Positions 34,032 through 41,973 of a stretch of 64,000 nt of DNA are shown in pieces (within the stretch, counting starts at the first letter, position 1; each line of letters begins with the position of its first letter). The DNA is taken from the NCBI GenBank assembly GCA_001797275.1, contig MGOY01000014.1, positions 1 to 64,000 of the forward strand, given 5' to 3'. A program made the position numbers and the translations under genes. Below the pieces are notes generated by a model. That model was not told the origin of the DNA. It ran no database searches and worked only from the letters and a program-made list of their open reading frames with translations. This DNA comes from Clostridiales bacterium GWF2_38_85. GTDB lineage: Bacteria; Bacillota; Clostridia; Oscillospirales; CAG-382.

Positions 34032-36152
34032 ATGATAAAAGTAGCACTTGCCGGCAACCCTAACTCCGGTAAAACAACATTGTTCAATGACCTGACCGGC
34101 AGCAGACAATATGTCGGAAACTGGCCGGGAGTTACAGTTCAGAAAAAAGAAGGAACCCTGAGAAGGAAAAAAGATGTCATCATCACCGACCTGCCGGGTA
34201 TTTATTCGCTTTCACCATACACACCCGAAGAGGTTGTAACCCGTAATTACCTGCTGAAGGAACAGCCTTCGGTCATTCTTGACATTATCGACTCGACCAA
34301 TATTGAACGCAACCTTTATCTTACCACCCAACTTATTGAAACTGGCATCCCTGCTGTCGGAGTGCTGAACATGATGGACCTGCTCGAAAAACGGGGAGAT
34401 ACAATAGATATTAAAAAGCTCTCACAGCTGTTGAAATGTGAAATCGTCGAAACCTCGGCACTCAAGAGCAAAGGCTCGTTCGAAGCCGCCGACAAAGCGA
34501 TTGAGCTTGCAAAAAAGCAGAAAACAACTATACCTCAGAAAATATTTGCCGATTCACTCGAAGCGGAGCTTTTGAAAATACAGCAGATTATCGGGGACAT
34601 GGTCGGTCAGCATCAACTGCGCTGGTATTCTATCAAGTTGTTCGAGAGGGACAAGAGAATACTTGGCGAGCTAGCTCTGAGTGATAATCAAAAAAAAGTA
34701 ATCGAAGGAATAATAAAAAATTACGAAAAAAAAGCCGGTGATGACAGCGAAAGCATAATCATAAACGAGCGCTATGAATTCATTGGTAAGGTTGTAAAAG
34801 AATGTGTTGTAAAAAAGAATGTGTTCGAAAGCACCTCGGATAAAATTGACAAGGTTCTGACCGACAGATGGCTTGCACTCCCGATATTCGCACTGATTAT
34901 ATTCGTTGTATATTATGTATCAGTTTCTTCGCTCGGTACAATCGTTACCGGTTGGACAAATGATGTGCTGTTCGGTAAGTACATAATGGGTAATCTGTCT
35001 GTATGGTTTGACAGCATCGGTGCTACCGCCTGGATCAACGACCTGGTTGTCAACGGTATTATCGGTGGTGTCGGTGCGGTGCTTGGGTTTGTTCCACAGA
35101 TGTTCATTTTGTTCTTATTACTATCGATACTTGAGGATTGCGGTTATATGTCGAGAATCGCATTTATAATGGATAAAATCTTCCGCAAATTCGGACTTTC
35201 GGGAAAAAGCTTCATACCCATGCTTATCAGCTCGGGCTGCGGCGTTCCGGGTATTATGGCATCAAAAACCATTGAGAACGAAAAGGATCGCAGAATGACA
35301 ATAATAACGACAACCTTCATCCCCTGTGGTGCAAAGCTGCCGGTAATCGCTCTCATCGGCGGTGCGATGTTCCCCGGAGTTGTCTGGATGGCACCGGCTG
35401 TTTACTTTATTGGAATCGCAGCGGTTGTGGTTTCGGGTATAATGCTCAAAAAGACAAGGCTGTTCGCAGGCGATCCGTCGCCCTTCGTGCTTGAGCTTCC
35501 GGCATATCATGTGCCTTCACCCAGGAATCTGTTTATGCATGTCTGGGAACGCGAAAAAGCGTTTATAATAAAAGCCGGTACTGTCATATTTGTTGCAAGT
35601 GGACTCATCTGGTTTCTTTCCGGCTTCGGCTTCGCAGACAGCGGTTTCGGTATGGTTGGCGCTGAAAGCAGCCTACTTGCCGATATCGGCAACATTATCG
35701 CACCAATTTTTGCACCGCTCGGATTCGGCAACTGGAAGGCTGCCGTCGCAACCGTTTCCGGTCTGCTTGCAAAGGAAAACATTGTTGCTACCTTTGGCGT
35801 GCTGTTTGGACTCGGCTCTGATGTCGCGGAAGACAACTCCGGACTTTTGCAGGAATTGCAGTCGATGTTCTCGTTCGGAGGTGCCGCTATGGCATTTTTG
35901 GTCTTCAATATGCTGTGCGCTCCTTGCTTTGCGGCAATTGGTGCGATTAAAAGAGAGATGGCAAGTGCAAAATGGACTGCGTTCGCAATCGGGTATCAGA
36001 CAATCCTTGCGTATGCTGCAGCTCTTGTTGTATATCAGCTCAGCGGCTGGTTGGGCGGACACCTCAGCTTTGGTATCGGTACGGTTGCGGCAATAACAGT
36101 GCTTGTTATTATGTTATATATGCTATTCAGATCAAATAAATATAAAGTTTAA
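34032..36152 (+). CDS. feoB: Ferrous iron transporter B
   Basis: A 706-residue Fe2+ transporter. The N-terminal G domain has G1 GNPNSGKTT, the switch region YVGNWPGVTV, G3 DLPGIYSLSPYTPEE and G4 NMMD. Next comes a helical regulatory domain (to about 270). The membrane part follows, with the two Gate-type segments (IAFIMDKIFRKFGLSGKSFI, then LISSGCGVPGIM with conserved Cys, and a second GCG/APC-type Cys motif FNMLCAPCFAAIGAIKRE). Length is normal. AAAAGGAAG precedes the ATG. Transcription with feoA and the following small gene is likely. Confidence 0.95.
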   Translation: MIKVALAGNPNSGKTTLFNDLTGSRQYVGNWPGVTVQKKEGTLRRKKDVIITDLPGIYSLSPYTPEEVVTRNYLLKEQPSVILDIIDSTNIERNLYLTTQLIETGIPAVGVLNMMDLLEKRGDTIDIKKLSQLLKCEIVETSALKSKGSFEAADKAIELAKKQKTTIPQKIFADSLEAELLKIQQIIGDMVGQHQLRWYSIKLFERDKRILGELALSDNQKKVIEGIIKNYEKKAGDDSESIIINERYEFIGKVVKECVVKKNVFESTSDKIDKVLTDRWLALPIFALIIFVVYYVSVSSLGTIVTGWTNDVLFGKYIMGNLSVWFDSIGATAWINDLVVNGIIGGVGAVLGFVPQMFILFLLLSILEDCGYMSRIAFIMDKIFRKFGLSGKSFIPMLISSGCGVPGIMASKTIENEKDRRMTIITTTFIPCGAKLPVIALIGGAMFPGVVWMAPAVYFIGIAAVVVSGIMLKKTRLFAGDPSPFVLELPAYHVPSPRNLFMHVWEREKAFIIKAGTVIFVASGLIWFLSGFGFADSGFGMVGAESSLLADIGNIIAPIFAPLGFGNWKAAVATVSGLLAKENIVATFGVLFGLGSDVAEDNSGLLQELQSMFSFGGAAMAFLVFNMLCAPCFAAIGAIKREMASAKWTAFAIGYQTILAYAAALVVYQLSGWLGGHLSFGIGTVAAITVLVIMLYMLFRSNKYKV

Positions 36153-36182
36153 AGTAATAAATACAGAAAGGAATAAAACATT

Positions 36183-36365
36183 ATGTTAACTTGGTTTGCT
36201 GAAAATGCTGCAACACTTGCGATCAGCGCAGTTTTGATCGTTCTCGCGGTGTTCGCAATTAAGAAAATGATAGATTCAAAGAAAAAGGGTGGATGTGCAG
36301 GTGGTTGTTCACATTGTGTATATGGCGACCAATGCAGTTCAAATCCTGATAATAAACCTCAGTAG
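36183..36365 (+). CDS. FeoB-associated Cys-rich membrane protein
   Basis: A 60-residue protein with one membrane span (ISAVLIVLAVFAIKKMI) and a short Lys- and Cys-rich tail (GGCAGGCSHC, then QC). It matches the FeoB_associated family, found directly after feoB in many Firmicutes. The cysteines may handle Fe2+. GAAAGGA precedes the ATG. A hairpin at 36373-36390 follows. Confidence 0.85.
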   Translation: MLTWFAENAATLAISAVLIVLAVFAIKKMIDSKKKGGCAGGCSHCVYGDQCSSNPDNKPQ

Positions 36366-36372
36366 TATAAAT

Positions 36373-36400
36373 CGGGCGGGCAACCGCCCGTATTATTTTT
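36373..36400 (+). terminator. Terminator of the feo operon
   Basis: CGGGCGG (36373-36379) pairs with CCGCCCG (36384-36390), then TATTATTTTT. It is right after the stop of the FeoB-associated gene. The stem resembles the GC-rich palindrome family of this window. Confidence 0.65.
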
Positions 36401-36512
36401 GCTGTCACAATGATAAAACGCCAGATTTAATATTGCATATCCGGCGCTTTTGTTGTATAATTGCTTGATAAGAATTTAAAATCAGGTTTAATATATAAGG
36501 ATGGTCATAATC

Positions 36513-37013
36513 ATGGAAATAAATGCAACAACAATATATAATCACGAGGTTTACCGCGAGTTTTTTCGCTTCAATATTTTCAAGGGGAAAAAGCTGCTGC
36601 TTGATACGATTCTGTCATTGGGTATAATCATCTCGCTTGTCGTCTTCTTCATGACAAAGCAGTTTTACCCGCTGGTTGTCTTTGTTGTAATCAGCTTTAT
36701 AATCAATGTGTTTTATTTTGCGATGCCGAAATTGACCTTCAAGTCAGCTGTCAGATTTATGGGAATAAAGAATGTTTTTGTCTTCGGCAACGACGAATTC
36801 AAAATTTCAACATTTGGCATGAAGAAAAATGGAACCTCAATTATTAAATATTCAAATCTTTTTAAAGTCTACGAAACCCCAACATTCTTCTTTATTTATA
36901 TAACAAAAGGTCAGGGCTTTGCCCTTATGAAGAAGGATGTAACAGACGGCAAACCCGAACAAATTACCAAAGCAATAAAAAAATACATACCGCAAGGAAG
37001 ATATATGGATTAA
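36513..37013 (+). CDS. YcxB-like membrane protein
   Basis: A 166-residue protein with two adjacent spans near residues 25-75 (LLLDTILSLGIIISLVVFFM, FYPLVVFVVISFIINVFYF) and a beta-rich cytoplasmic domain (FGNDEFKISTFGMKKNGTSI, KYSNLFKVYETPTFFFIYIT, ALMKKDVTDG). This is the YcxB-like C-terminal pattern. Function unknown. The ATG at 36513, with AAGGATGG before it, is preferred over 36501. It precedes the split nitroreductase gene by 20 bases. Confidence 0.7.
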   Translation: MEINATTIYNHEVYREFFRFNIFKGKKLLLDTILSLGIIISLVVFFMTKQFYPLVVFVVISFIINVFYFAMPKLTFKSAVRFMGIKNVFVFGNDEFKISTFGMKKNGTSIIKYSNLFKVYETPTFFFIYITKGQGFALMKKDVTDGKPEQITKAIKKYIPQGRYMD

Positions 37014-37032
37014 TATTTGAAGGAGCGATTTT

Positions 37033-37134
37033 ATGTCAGAACAGAAATATATGAACGAAACGATAAAATCAATACTTGAACGCAGGAGCATCAGAAGCTA
37101 CGAGAATAATACTATTTCTCATAAGAAACAATAG
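37033..37134 (+). pseudogene. Nitroreductase, N-terminal fragment
   Basis: MSEQKYMNETIKSILERRSI then RSYENN is the start of a nitroreductase (FMN-binding R-R-S-I-R motif). The ATG has AAGGAGCG upstream. The reading frame runs into the miniature element at 37110 and stops at 37134 (TISHKKQ). The rest of the protein is at 37218-37682 in another frame. Removing 101 bases (37110-37210) restores YENN-RLVPDKL in frame. Confidence 0.8.
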
Positions 37135-37210
37135 ATAAAATTTTACGAAAAAGTCCGTCAAGCAAGGACCTTTCCTTAAATTTTATCACTGTTTCTAAAT
37201 CGAATTAGTA
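37110..37210. mobile_element. 101-bp palindromic miniature element (MITE-like)
   Basis: The left end (ATACTATTTC...AGAAACA) and the inverted right end (ATACTAATTCGATTTAGAAACA) match imperfectly. Inside, GATAAAATTT pairs with AAATTTTATC. The whole can fold as one long hairpin with AAGTCCGTCAAGCAAGGACC at the tip. No ORF. It interrupts the nitroreductase gene at a TA-rich target. A lone end of the same type occurs at 6540-6561. It is probably mobilised by a transposase elsewhere in the genome. Confidence 0.7.
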
Positions 37211-37217
37211 TAGGCTT

Positions 37218-37682
37218 GTGCCTGACAAACTGATCGCAGTTATACTCGGATGCGGCAAATTTGCACCCTCGGCAATGAACATCCAGCTCTGGCATTTCAC
37301 GGTTGTTACTAAAAGGGAAGTGCTTGCCATGATAGACAAAGAGGTTAAGACTGTCATGGTGACCGAGACAGACGACTACTCCAGAATAAACTCAGCGAAC
37401 TCTGCTTATGACACATTCAGAACCGTACCGAGGGCAATCATTGTTTCAGGCATGATAGCTATTAAATATGGTGAGTCTGACAGTGCGAATGCAGTCGAGA
37501 ATATGGCAATCGAAGCTCATTCGCTCGACCTTGGAGGCTGTTACATCGCATCCTTCAGATGCGCTTTTCTCGGTGCGAACAGTGAAAAGCTGTTGAAGCT
37601 GCTGCAGATTCCCGAAGGCTATGAGCCGTATTTTGCGTTCGCAATCGGTTATCCGCATATCAAGCCTATCATATTAAAATAA
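37218..37682 (+). CDS. Nitroreductase, C-terminal body (disrupted gene)
   Basis: A frame of about 155 residues covering the nitroreductase core after the insertion: GKFAPSAMNIQLWHFTVVTK, NMAIEAHSLDLGGCYIASFR and a C-terminal FAIGYPHIKP. These enzymes reduce nitro or quinone substrates with FMN and NAD(P)H. The GTG at 37218 has no convincing ribosome binding site. The N-terminal FMN-phosphate-binding arginines are on the other side of the insert. The enzyme is therefore likely inactive unless the insert is bypassed. Its stop codon lies inside the end of the palindromic element at 37676-37767. Confidence 0.75.
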   Translation: MPDKLIAVILGCGKFAPSAMNIQLWHFTVVTKREVLAMIDKEVKTVMVTETDDYSRINSANSAYDTFRTVPRAIIVSGMIAIKYGESDSANAVENMAIEAHSLDLGGCYIASFRCAFLGANSEKLLKLLQIPEGYEPYFAFAIGYPHIKPIILK

Positions 37683-37767
37683 TAAATGAATTACCTCAAC
37701 AATTCGAAAAAAGCCTATACTTTTTGGCTCTTTTCGAATGATAAAATCATAATTCATTTGTTAGTTT
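37676..37767 (+). repeat. 92-bp palindromic element, copy C
   Basis: The ends are AAAATAATAAATGAAT and ATTCATTTGTTAGTTT. The hairpin CGAAAAAAGCC...GGCTCTTTTCG is in the middle. Its left end supplies the stop codon region of the nitroreductase gene. It has the same orientation as copy A (2753-2845). Confidence 0.75.
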
Positions 37768-37833
37768 AATATTGTAGAGCAGAACGCCGTGAAGACACGG
37801 TAAATTATATTTGAAAGGTTAACATTATAATAA

Positions 37834-38220
37834 ATGAAAGTACTTTGTTTTAGCAGATATCAGAGATATTTATACCCGAAGGGTGTCGGCAATTTGGACG
37901 ATTTTGCGGGATTCCTGAATAAATGCGGTTCAAAATTCGTCCAGCTTGTATTTTTGTCTGAAGAGAATTGCGTACACCCCTATTACATAATGGAAGACGC
38001 TGAAAGGGTATATATCAATGTCGATCAGGTAAGCCAGATTTCCGAAGAGGAGGTCTTTGTGCTGCCGTCGGTCGAATATGACCGCAGACTCTGCGAATGT
38101 GTCGGCTGTCTTTGCACCAACTGCGCGAATTACGAGGACGACCAGATCGGTGAAAACTTTAAGGGACACCGCGACAAGCTCTGTCTTGACGGTACCTGCT
38201 ACGCATACACACCGGTATAA
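37834..38220 (+). CDS. Cys-rich protein, unknown function
   Basis: A 128-residue soluble protein. The N-terminus is basic and aromatic (MKVLCFSRYQRYLYPKGVGN). The C-terminal third has a dense Cys cluster (LCECVGCLCTNCANYEDDQ, then KLCLDGTCYAY), which suggests a bound metal or Fe-S centre. No family recognised. It is 21 bases upstream of the FlK-like thioesterase gene, so the two are probably one operon. Confidence 0.65.
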   Translation: MKVLCFSRYQRYLYPKGVGNLDDFAGFLNKCGSKFVQLVFLSEENCVHPYYIMEDAERVYINVDQVSQISEEEVFVLPSVEYDRRLCECVGCLCTNCANYEDDQIGENFKGHRDKLCLDGTCYAYTPV

Positions 38221-38241
38221 AGGAAGGAATATTCTAATTCT

Positions 38242-38622
38242 ATGCTCGAAACAGGATTGAAATATACATTGACAGACACAGTAACACCGGACAAAACAGC
38301 GAAGGCTGTAGGCAGCGGCGGACTTGAGGTCTTTGCGACACCGGCAATGCTTGCGCTTATGGAAAAGACCTCGGCAGCGCTTGCACAGCCGCACCTTGCC
38401 GAGGGTGAAGGCACAGTCGGAACGCTTGTCGATATTACGCACATCAGCGCGACCCCGCTCGGAATGCAGGTCAGCTGCGAGAGTGAGCTGATTGAAATCG
38501 ACCGCAAACGCTTGGTGTTCAGGGTAACAGCCTCCGACGAAAGAGGCAAAATTGGCGAAGGCGCCCACGAACGCTTTATAATCAACAACAACTGCTTCAT
38601 GGCGAAGGTAAATTCGAAATAA
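38242..38622 (+). CDS. FlK-like hot-dog thioesterase
   Basis: A 126-residue hot-dog-fold protein. GSGGLEVFATPAMLALMEKT, GEGTVGTLVDITHISATPLG and HERFIINNNCFM match the fluoroacetyl-CoA thioesterase-like family. The Thr/Glu/His active-site set is probably T49-equivalent near ATPAM, E of MEK and H of ITHIS. It hydrolyses an acyl-CoA. The natural substrate is unknown. The ATG at 38242 has AGGAAGG somewhat far upstream. Confidence 0.8.
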   Translation: MLETGLKYTLTDTVTPDKTAKAVGSGGLEVFATPAMLALMEKTSAALAQPHLAEGEGTVGTLVDITHISATPLGMQVSCESELIEIDRKRLVFRVTASDERGKIGEGAHERFIINNNCFMAKVNSK

Positions 38623-38654
38623 TATAAGGTATAAAAAGGTATAAATAAGATATC

Positions 38655-38751
38655 AGTAGGGCGGGGGCTTGCTCCCGCCGCAGTGCGATTAATCCGAAAT
38701 ATTGTTGATTTGAATATAGATAATTGGCGGGAGCAAGCCCCCCGCCCTACT
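38655..38751. repeat. 97-bp element with GC-rich inverted ends
   Basis: AGTAGGGCGGGGGCTTGCTC... (from 38655) and its inverted counterpart ending ...CGCCCTACT (38726-38751) form an arm of about 25 bp around an AT-rich core of about 45 bp with no ORF. A half-element occurs at 14037-14067. It lies after the FlK-like gene. Confidence 0.7.
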
Positions 38752-38781
38752 CGGTAAAATAAAATCGCCGCAATAAAAAAT

Positions 38782-38805
38782 CCCTGACTTTAATCAGGGG
38801 TTTTT
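38782..38805 (+). terminator. Terminator
   Basis: CCCTGA (38782-38787) pairs with TCAGGG (38794-38799), followed by GTTTTTA. It ends the Cys-rich/FlK operon. Read backward, an A-rich side could serve the rpsT transcript. Confidence 0.65.
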
Positions 38806-38938
38806 ATTTATACCATCTATTTTTTATTTAATTAAAATTAGTATTGGTATTTAGCTAAAAAATAAGAGGAGTAACTATATCTTTGTGCGTACCTCCACCT
38901 ATTTTACCTCCAAATTTATGATTGCAAAGGCGTGGAGG

Positions 38939-39202
38939 TCAGCCTGCTTTGTTGAGCATTACGGTAAACTGGCTCTTTTTTCTTGCGGCGTTATTCTTAT
39001 GAATAATTCCTTTAGCAACAGCTTTGTCAATTTTCTTGACAGCATCCAAATATGCTTTACCGGCAAGCTCCTTGTCACCTGCTACGATTGCGGCCTTGTA
39101 TTTCTTTATCACTGTTTTAAGTGAAGTTTTGAATACTTGATTCTGTAATTCTTTAGTTGCGGTTACTTTAACACGCTTTTTCGCTGATTTGATATTAGGC
39201 AA
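38939..39202 (-). CDS. rpsT: 30S ribosomal protein S20
   Basis: An 87-residue basic helical protein. The start is TTG at 39202 (MPNIKSAKKRVKV), eight bases after GGAGG. The longer GTG frame to 39211 would overlap that site. SAKKRVKVTATKELQNQVFK and HKNNAARKKSQFTVMLNKAG are diagnostic. It binds 16S rRNA in the small subunit body. It is divergent from gpr, the usual arrangement in endospore formers. Confidence 0.95.
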   Translation of the reverse strand: MPNIKSAKKRVKVTATKELQNQVFKTSLKTVIKKYKAAIVAGDKELAGKAYLDAVKKIDKAVAKGIIHKNNAARKKSQFTVMLNKAG

Positions 39203-39410
39203 ACAATTCACCTCCTCGAAATATTTATAGGACAGATAACTAATTTATAATATCACACTTTTTGACTAATTACAAGAGGTTTTTCTAATTTTTCTGGTAA
39301 TTTCACGAGAAATTTTTTATATCTCAAACTTCAAACCGGATATTTGTTTTATTATTTTACAAGCGGGTAATAATAATTTATAAGTATTTTAATGCAAAGG
39401 AATTGATATT

Positions 39411-40343
39411 ATGAATGCAATACCGGTAAACAAAAGAACCGATCTTGCGCTTGAGGTTCATGAGCTTAACACCGAGCAGGGGAAAGACGACGGCATAATA
39501 ACCCGCGAGGAAAATATCGACGATATTATCGTAACCACCGCCGAGATCAAAGAAGGCAAAGGCGAGGAGCTGTCGGGCAAAAGCGCAGGCATTTATATTA
39601 CTGTCGATGTCGGCCGTGTCTGGCAATATGACAGTGTCCGCTTCAATAAAATCGCAAAAATTTTATCGAACCAGTTGAAAAAGCTGTTACCGGAAGGTGA
39701 CGGGACAGTGTTAATAGCAGGACTTGGCAACGAGAACATTACTGCCGATTCTATAGGTCCGAAAATAATTGAAGGTATCATTGTAAGTCACCACATCAAG
39801 GTGTTGAACAGGGAGCTTTACGATAAAATCGGCTTTAGCGATGTTGCAGCCTTCGCACCGGGTGTGCTTGGTCAGACAGGAATTGAGAGCGCTGAGATAA
39901 TCAAAAGCGTTGCCGAAAAAGCAAACCCCTCCTGTATCATCGTCATCGATGCGCTTTCATCACGCAGGCTTGCCCGCCTGGCAACCACTGTCCAGATTGC
40001 TGACAGCGGAATCGCTCCCGGCTCAGGCGTAAACAACAGTAGGGCAAGGCTTGACAAGACCACACTCGGAGTGCCTGTTATATCGATAGGGATACCAACA
40101 GTTGTTGATGCTGCAACGCTTGCTTATGACCTGATCGAAGAAGTATCAAAAAAAGAAAATGTTGCAATGACAATCAGTGAAGAGGTGTTGAACAAATCGC
40201 TGACCGAGAATTCACGCAACTTCTTCATCACTCCGAAAGAGACCGATGTGATAATCAAATCGGGTGCGAAGCTGTTGTCAACTGCACTAAACATGGCATT
40301 GCACAAAAACCTGCCGCCAGAGGAAATACCGGAATATCTATAG
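39411..40343 (+). CDS. gpr: Germination protease GPR
   Basis: A 310-residue endopeptidase (A25 family) that degrades small acid-soluble spore proteins at germination. The N-terminus has the propeptide and maturation region RTDLALEVHEL. The body has VLIAGLGNENITADSIGP, FAPGVLGQTGIES, IIVIDALSSRRLARLATTVQ, DSGIAPGSGVNN and GVPVISIGIPTVVDA. All are conserved in GPR. AAAGGA precedes the ATG. It is followed by spoIIP. Confidence 0.95.
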   Translation: MNAIPVNKRTDLALEVHELNTEQGKDDGIITREENIDDIIVTTAEIKEGKGEELSGKSAGIYITVDVGRVWQYDSVRFNKIAKILSNQLKKLLPEGDGTVLIAGLGNENITADSIGPKIIEGIIVSHHIKVLNRELYDKIGFSDVAAFAPGVLGQTGIESAEIIKSVAEKANPSCIIVIDALSSRRLARLATTVQIADSGIAPGSGVNNSRARLDKTTLGVPVISIGIPTVVDAATLAYDLIEEVSKKENVAMTISEEVLNKSLTENSRNFFITPKETDVIIKSGAKLLSTALNMALHKNLPPEEIPEYL

Positions 40344-40383
40344 AAGATAAAATAAATATTCGATTAATTAAGGAAGTGCATAT

Positions 40384-40471
40384 TGTAGGTGCGACCCTTG
40401 CGGTCGCCCGTCCACATGCCGTCCGTTCAATGTTCAAGTTTTAACGGGCAACCGCAAGGGTCGCACCTACA
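40384..40471. repeat. 88-bp element with inverted ends between gpr and spoIIP
   Basis: TGTAGGTGCGACCCTTGCGG and its inverse (CCGCAAGGGTCGCACCTACA at the right end) extend to an arm of about 27 bp with one mismatch (GCCCGT / ACGGGC). The 30-base core has no ORF. It is in the GC-rich palindrome family. Confidence 0.7.
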
Positions 40472-40589
40472 TTAACATAGTTTACATTGGGAGAGTGTAT
40501 TGCCTGTTTTTTTTAATTTGCGATGTACAACTCATTTTTAAACCCTCTTTCTAATATAATTAAACAGGAGTCTTGATATAGGAGGAAGG

Positions 40590-41660
40590 ATGAAAATGAG
40601 AAGAAGACAGAAAAAATTTATGTTAATGGTAATAGGTACAGTCCTCAGCGCAGTGCTTACGGTTTTCCTGACAAGTGCTGTGGTCGATAGGTTCCTGATC
40701 GTTCCGGCAGAGGCAACTGTCAGTGAAGCGCTGCATGAATCAGAGTCAACCTCGAGGATTGAACTGCTCAGCGATGATACGATTGCTTCACTGCTCGGGT
40801 ACAATTATGGCTACGCAGGCAACTCAAGTGTGCTGTTTGTCAAGGCGGTGAACCTTTCGATGTGTACAGAATTTGACGAGCCGACCGTGTATCTGTTCAA
40901 TTCGACCGATTACAATGTCAATGTAGACGAGTTCACAGATGTAGCATACCCGGTATCGAGTGTCAATACTGAAGAGCCAACTGTGTTGATTGTACATACA
41001 CACGGAACCGAAGCATATGTTGACGGTGACCGGGAATATTACTCAGCTGACGACACCTTCCGGAGCCAGGATATTGAGAAGAATGTTGTCGCAGTCGGCA
41101 AGGTAATGGCCGACAGGCTCAATGAGCTTGGCATTGTGACCATACACGACACACGAATGCACGATAAGGATTCTTACAGCGATTCATATACCAATTCATA
41201 TAATGCGGTTGCTGAATACATAAAAGAATACCCTACAATAAAATATGTTATAGACCTTCACAGAGATTCGATATTTTCTTCATCAAACGAAAACCAGAAA
41301 CCTGTAACAACCATCAACGGTGAAAAAGTTGCTCAGATTATGATTGTTGTCGGCTCAAACCAAAAGGGCGGGCATCCGAACTGGAAGCAGAATCTGACTG
41401 TTGCGGTTGTATTGCAGGAGAAGTTCAACAACTACCCGACCTTCGGTCGTCCGATCTACCTGCGTACCGCAAACTTCAATCAGCAGCTGCTGCCGGGTAT
41501 GCTGCTGCTCGAGGTAGGCTCCTGCGGAAATACACTTGATGAAGCAAAACACGCCGCCTACCTTGCCGCCGACTGCATGGCAGAGATGATTGGGGAAAAC
41601 AGTCCAGTGTCAAAAACTAAAAGCAGTATGAGTTCTATGACAATCCAGAATATAGAATAA
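40590..41660 (+). CDS. spoIIP: Stage II sporulation protein P
   Basis: A 356-residue membrane-anchored amidase/endopeptidase. One N-terminal span (LMVIGTVLSAVLTVFLTSAV). The catalytic part has VLIVHTHGTEAY (zinc His), YVIDLHRDSIFS and QLLPGMLLLEVGSCGNTLDE AKHAA (split here for length). It degrades septal peptidoglycan during forespore engulfment with SpoIID and SpoIIM. AGGAGGAAGG precedes the ATG. The rpsT-gpr-spoIIP order is typical of Clostridia. Confidence 0.93.
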   Translation: MKMRRRQKKFMLMVIGTVLSAVLTVFLTSAVVDRFLIVPAEATVSEALHESESTSRIELLSDDTIASLLGYNYGYAGNSSVLFVKAVNLSMCTEFDEPTVYLFNSTDYNVNVDEFTDVAYPVSSVNTEEPTVLIVHTHGTEAYVDGDREYYSADDTFRSQDIEKNVVAVGKVMADRLNELGIVTIHDTRMHDKDSYSDSYTNSYNAVAEYIKEYPTIKYVIDLHRDSIFSSSNENQKPVTTINGEKVAQIMIVVGSNQKGGHPNWKQNLTVAVVLQEKFNNYPTFGRPIYLRTANFNQQLLPGMLLLEVGSCGNTLDEAKHAAYLAADCMAEMIGENSPVSKTKSSMSSMTIQNIE

Positions 41661-41973
41661 TACTGAATATAGATTATCTGCTCCTATTGTAAACAAATTG
41701 TAAACAAAAATATTTTTTCCTCTAACCTGTCACAAAATCGCCTTGTCAAATGTATTAATTGTATAAAAGTAGGATTATATGATATGTACAACATACGACA
41801 CTTTAAAATTTTTATAGACTTATTGTAAAAGTAACCGCATTTGTGAAATTAATGTAGCAAATATAAACAATGGTATTTACATACAGTTATTTTAATGATA
41901 TCATATTGTTATTTATTCCATATTAGTGTATTTATACTATCACAATAACAAAAAACGAAAGGACGCTAAAGTT
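41661..41973 (+). other. Gene-free stretch upstream of the large surface protein
   Basis: About 310 AT-rich bases without a gene. Two tandem copies of TTGTAAACAAA lie at 41687-41697 and 41698-41708, which could be a regulator site. No promoter with good hexamers and spacing was found. The last 25 bases hold the GAAAGGA site of the next gene. Confidence 0.5.

Noticed and set aside
37930-38568. Minus-strand ORF of 212 codons over the Cys-rich/FlK genes
   Set aside because: The FlK-like gene on the plus strand is convincing, and the minus frame spans both genes and their gap without a domain.
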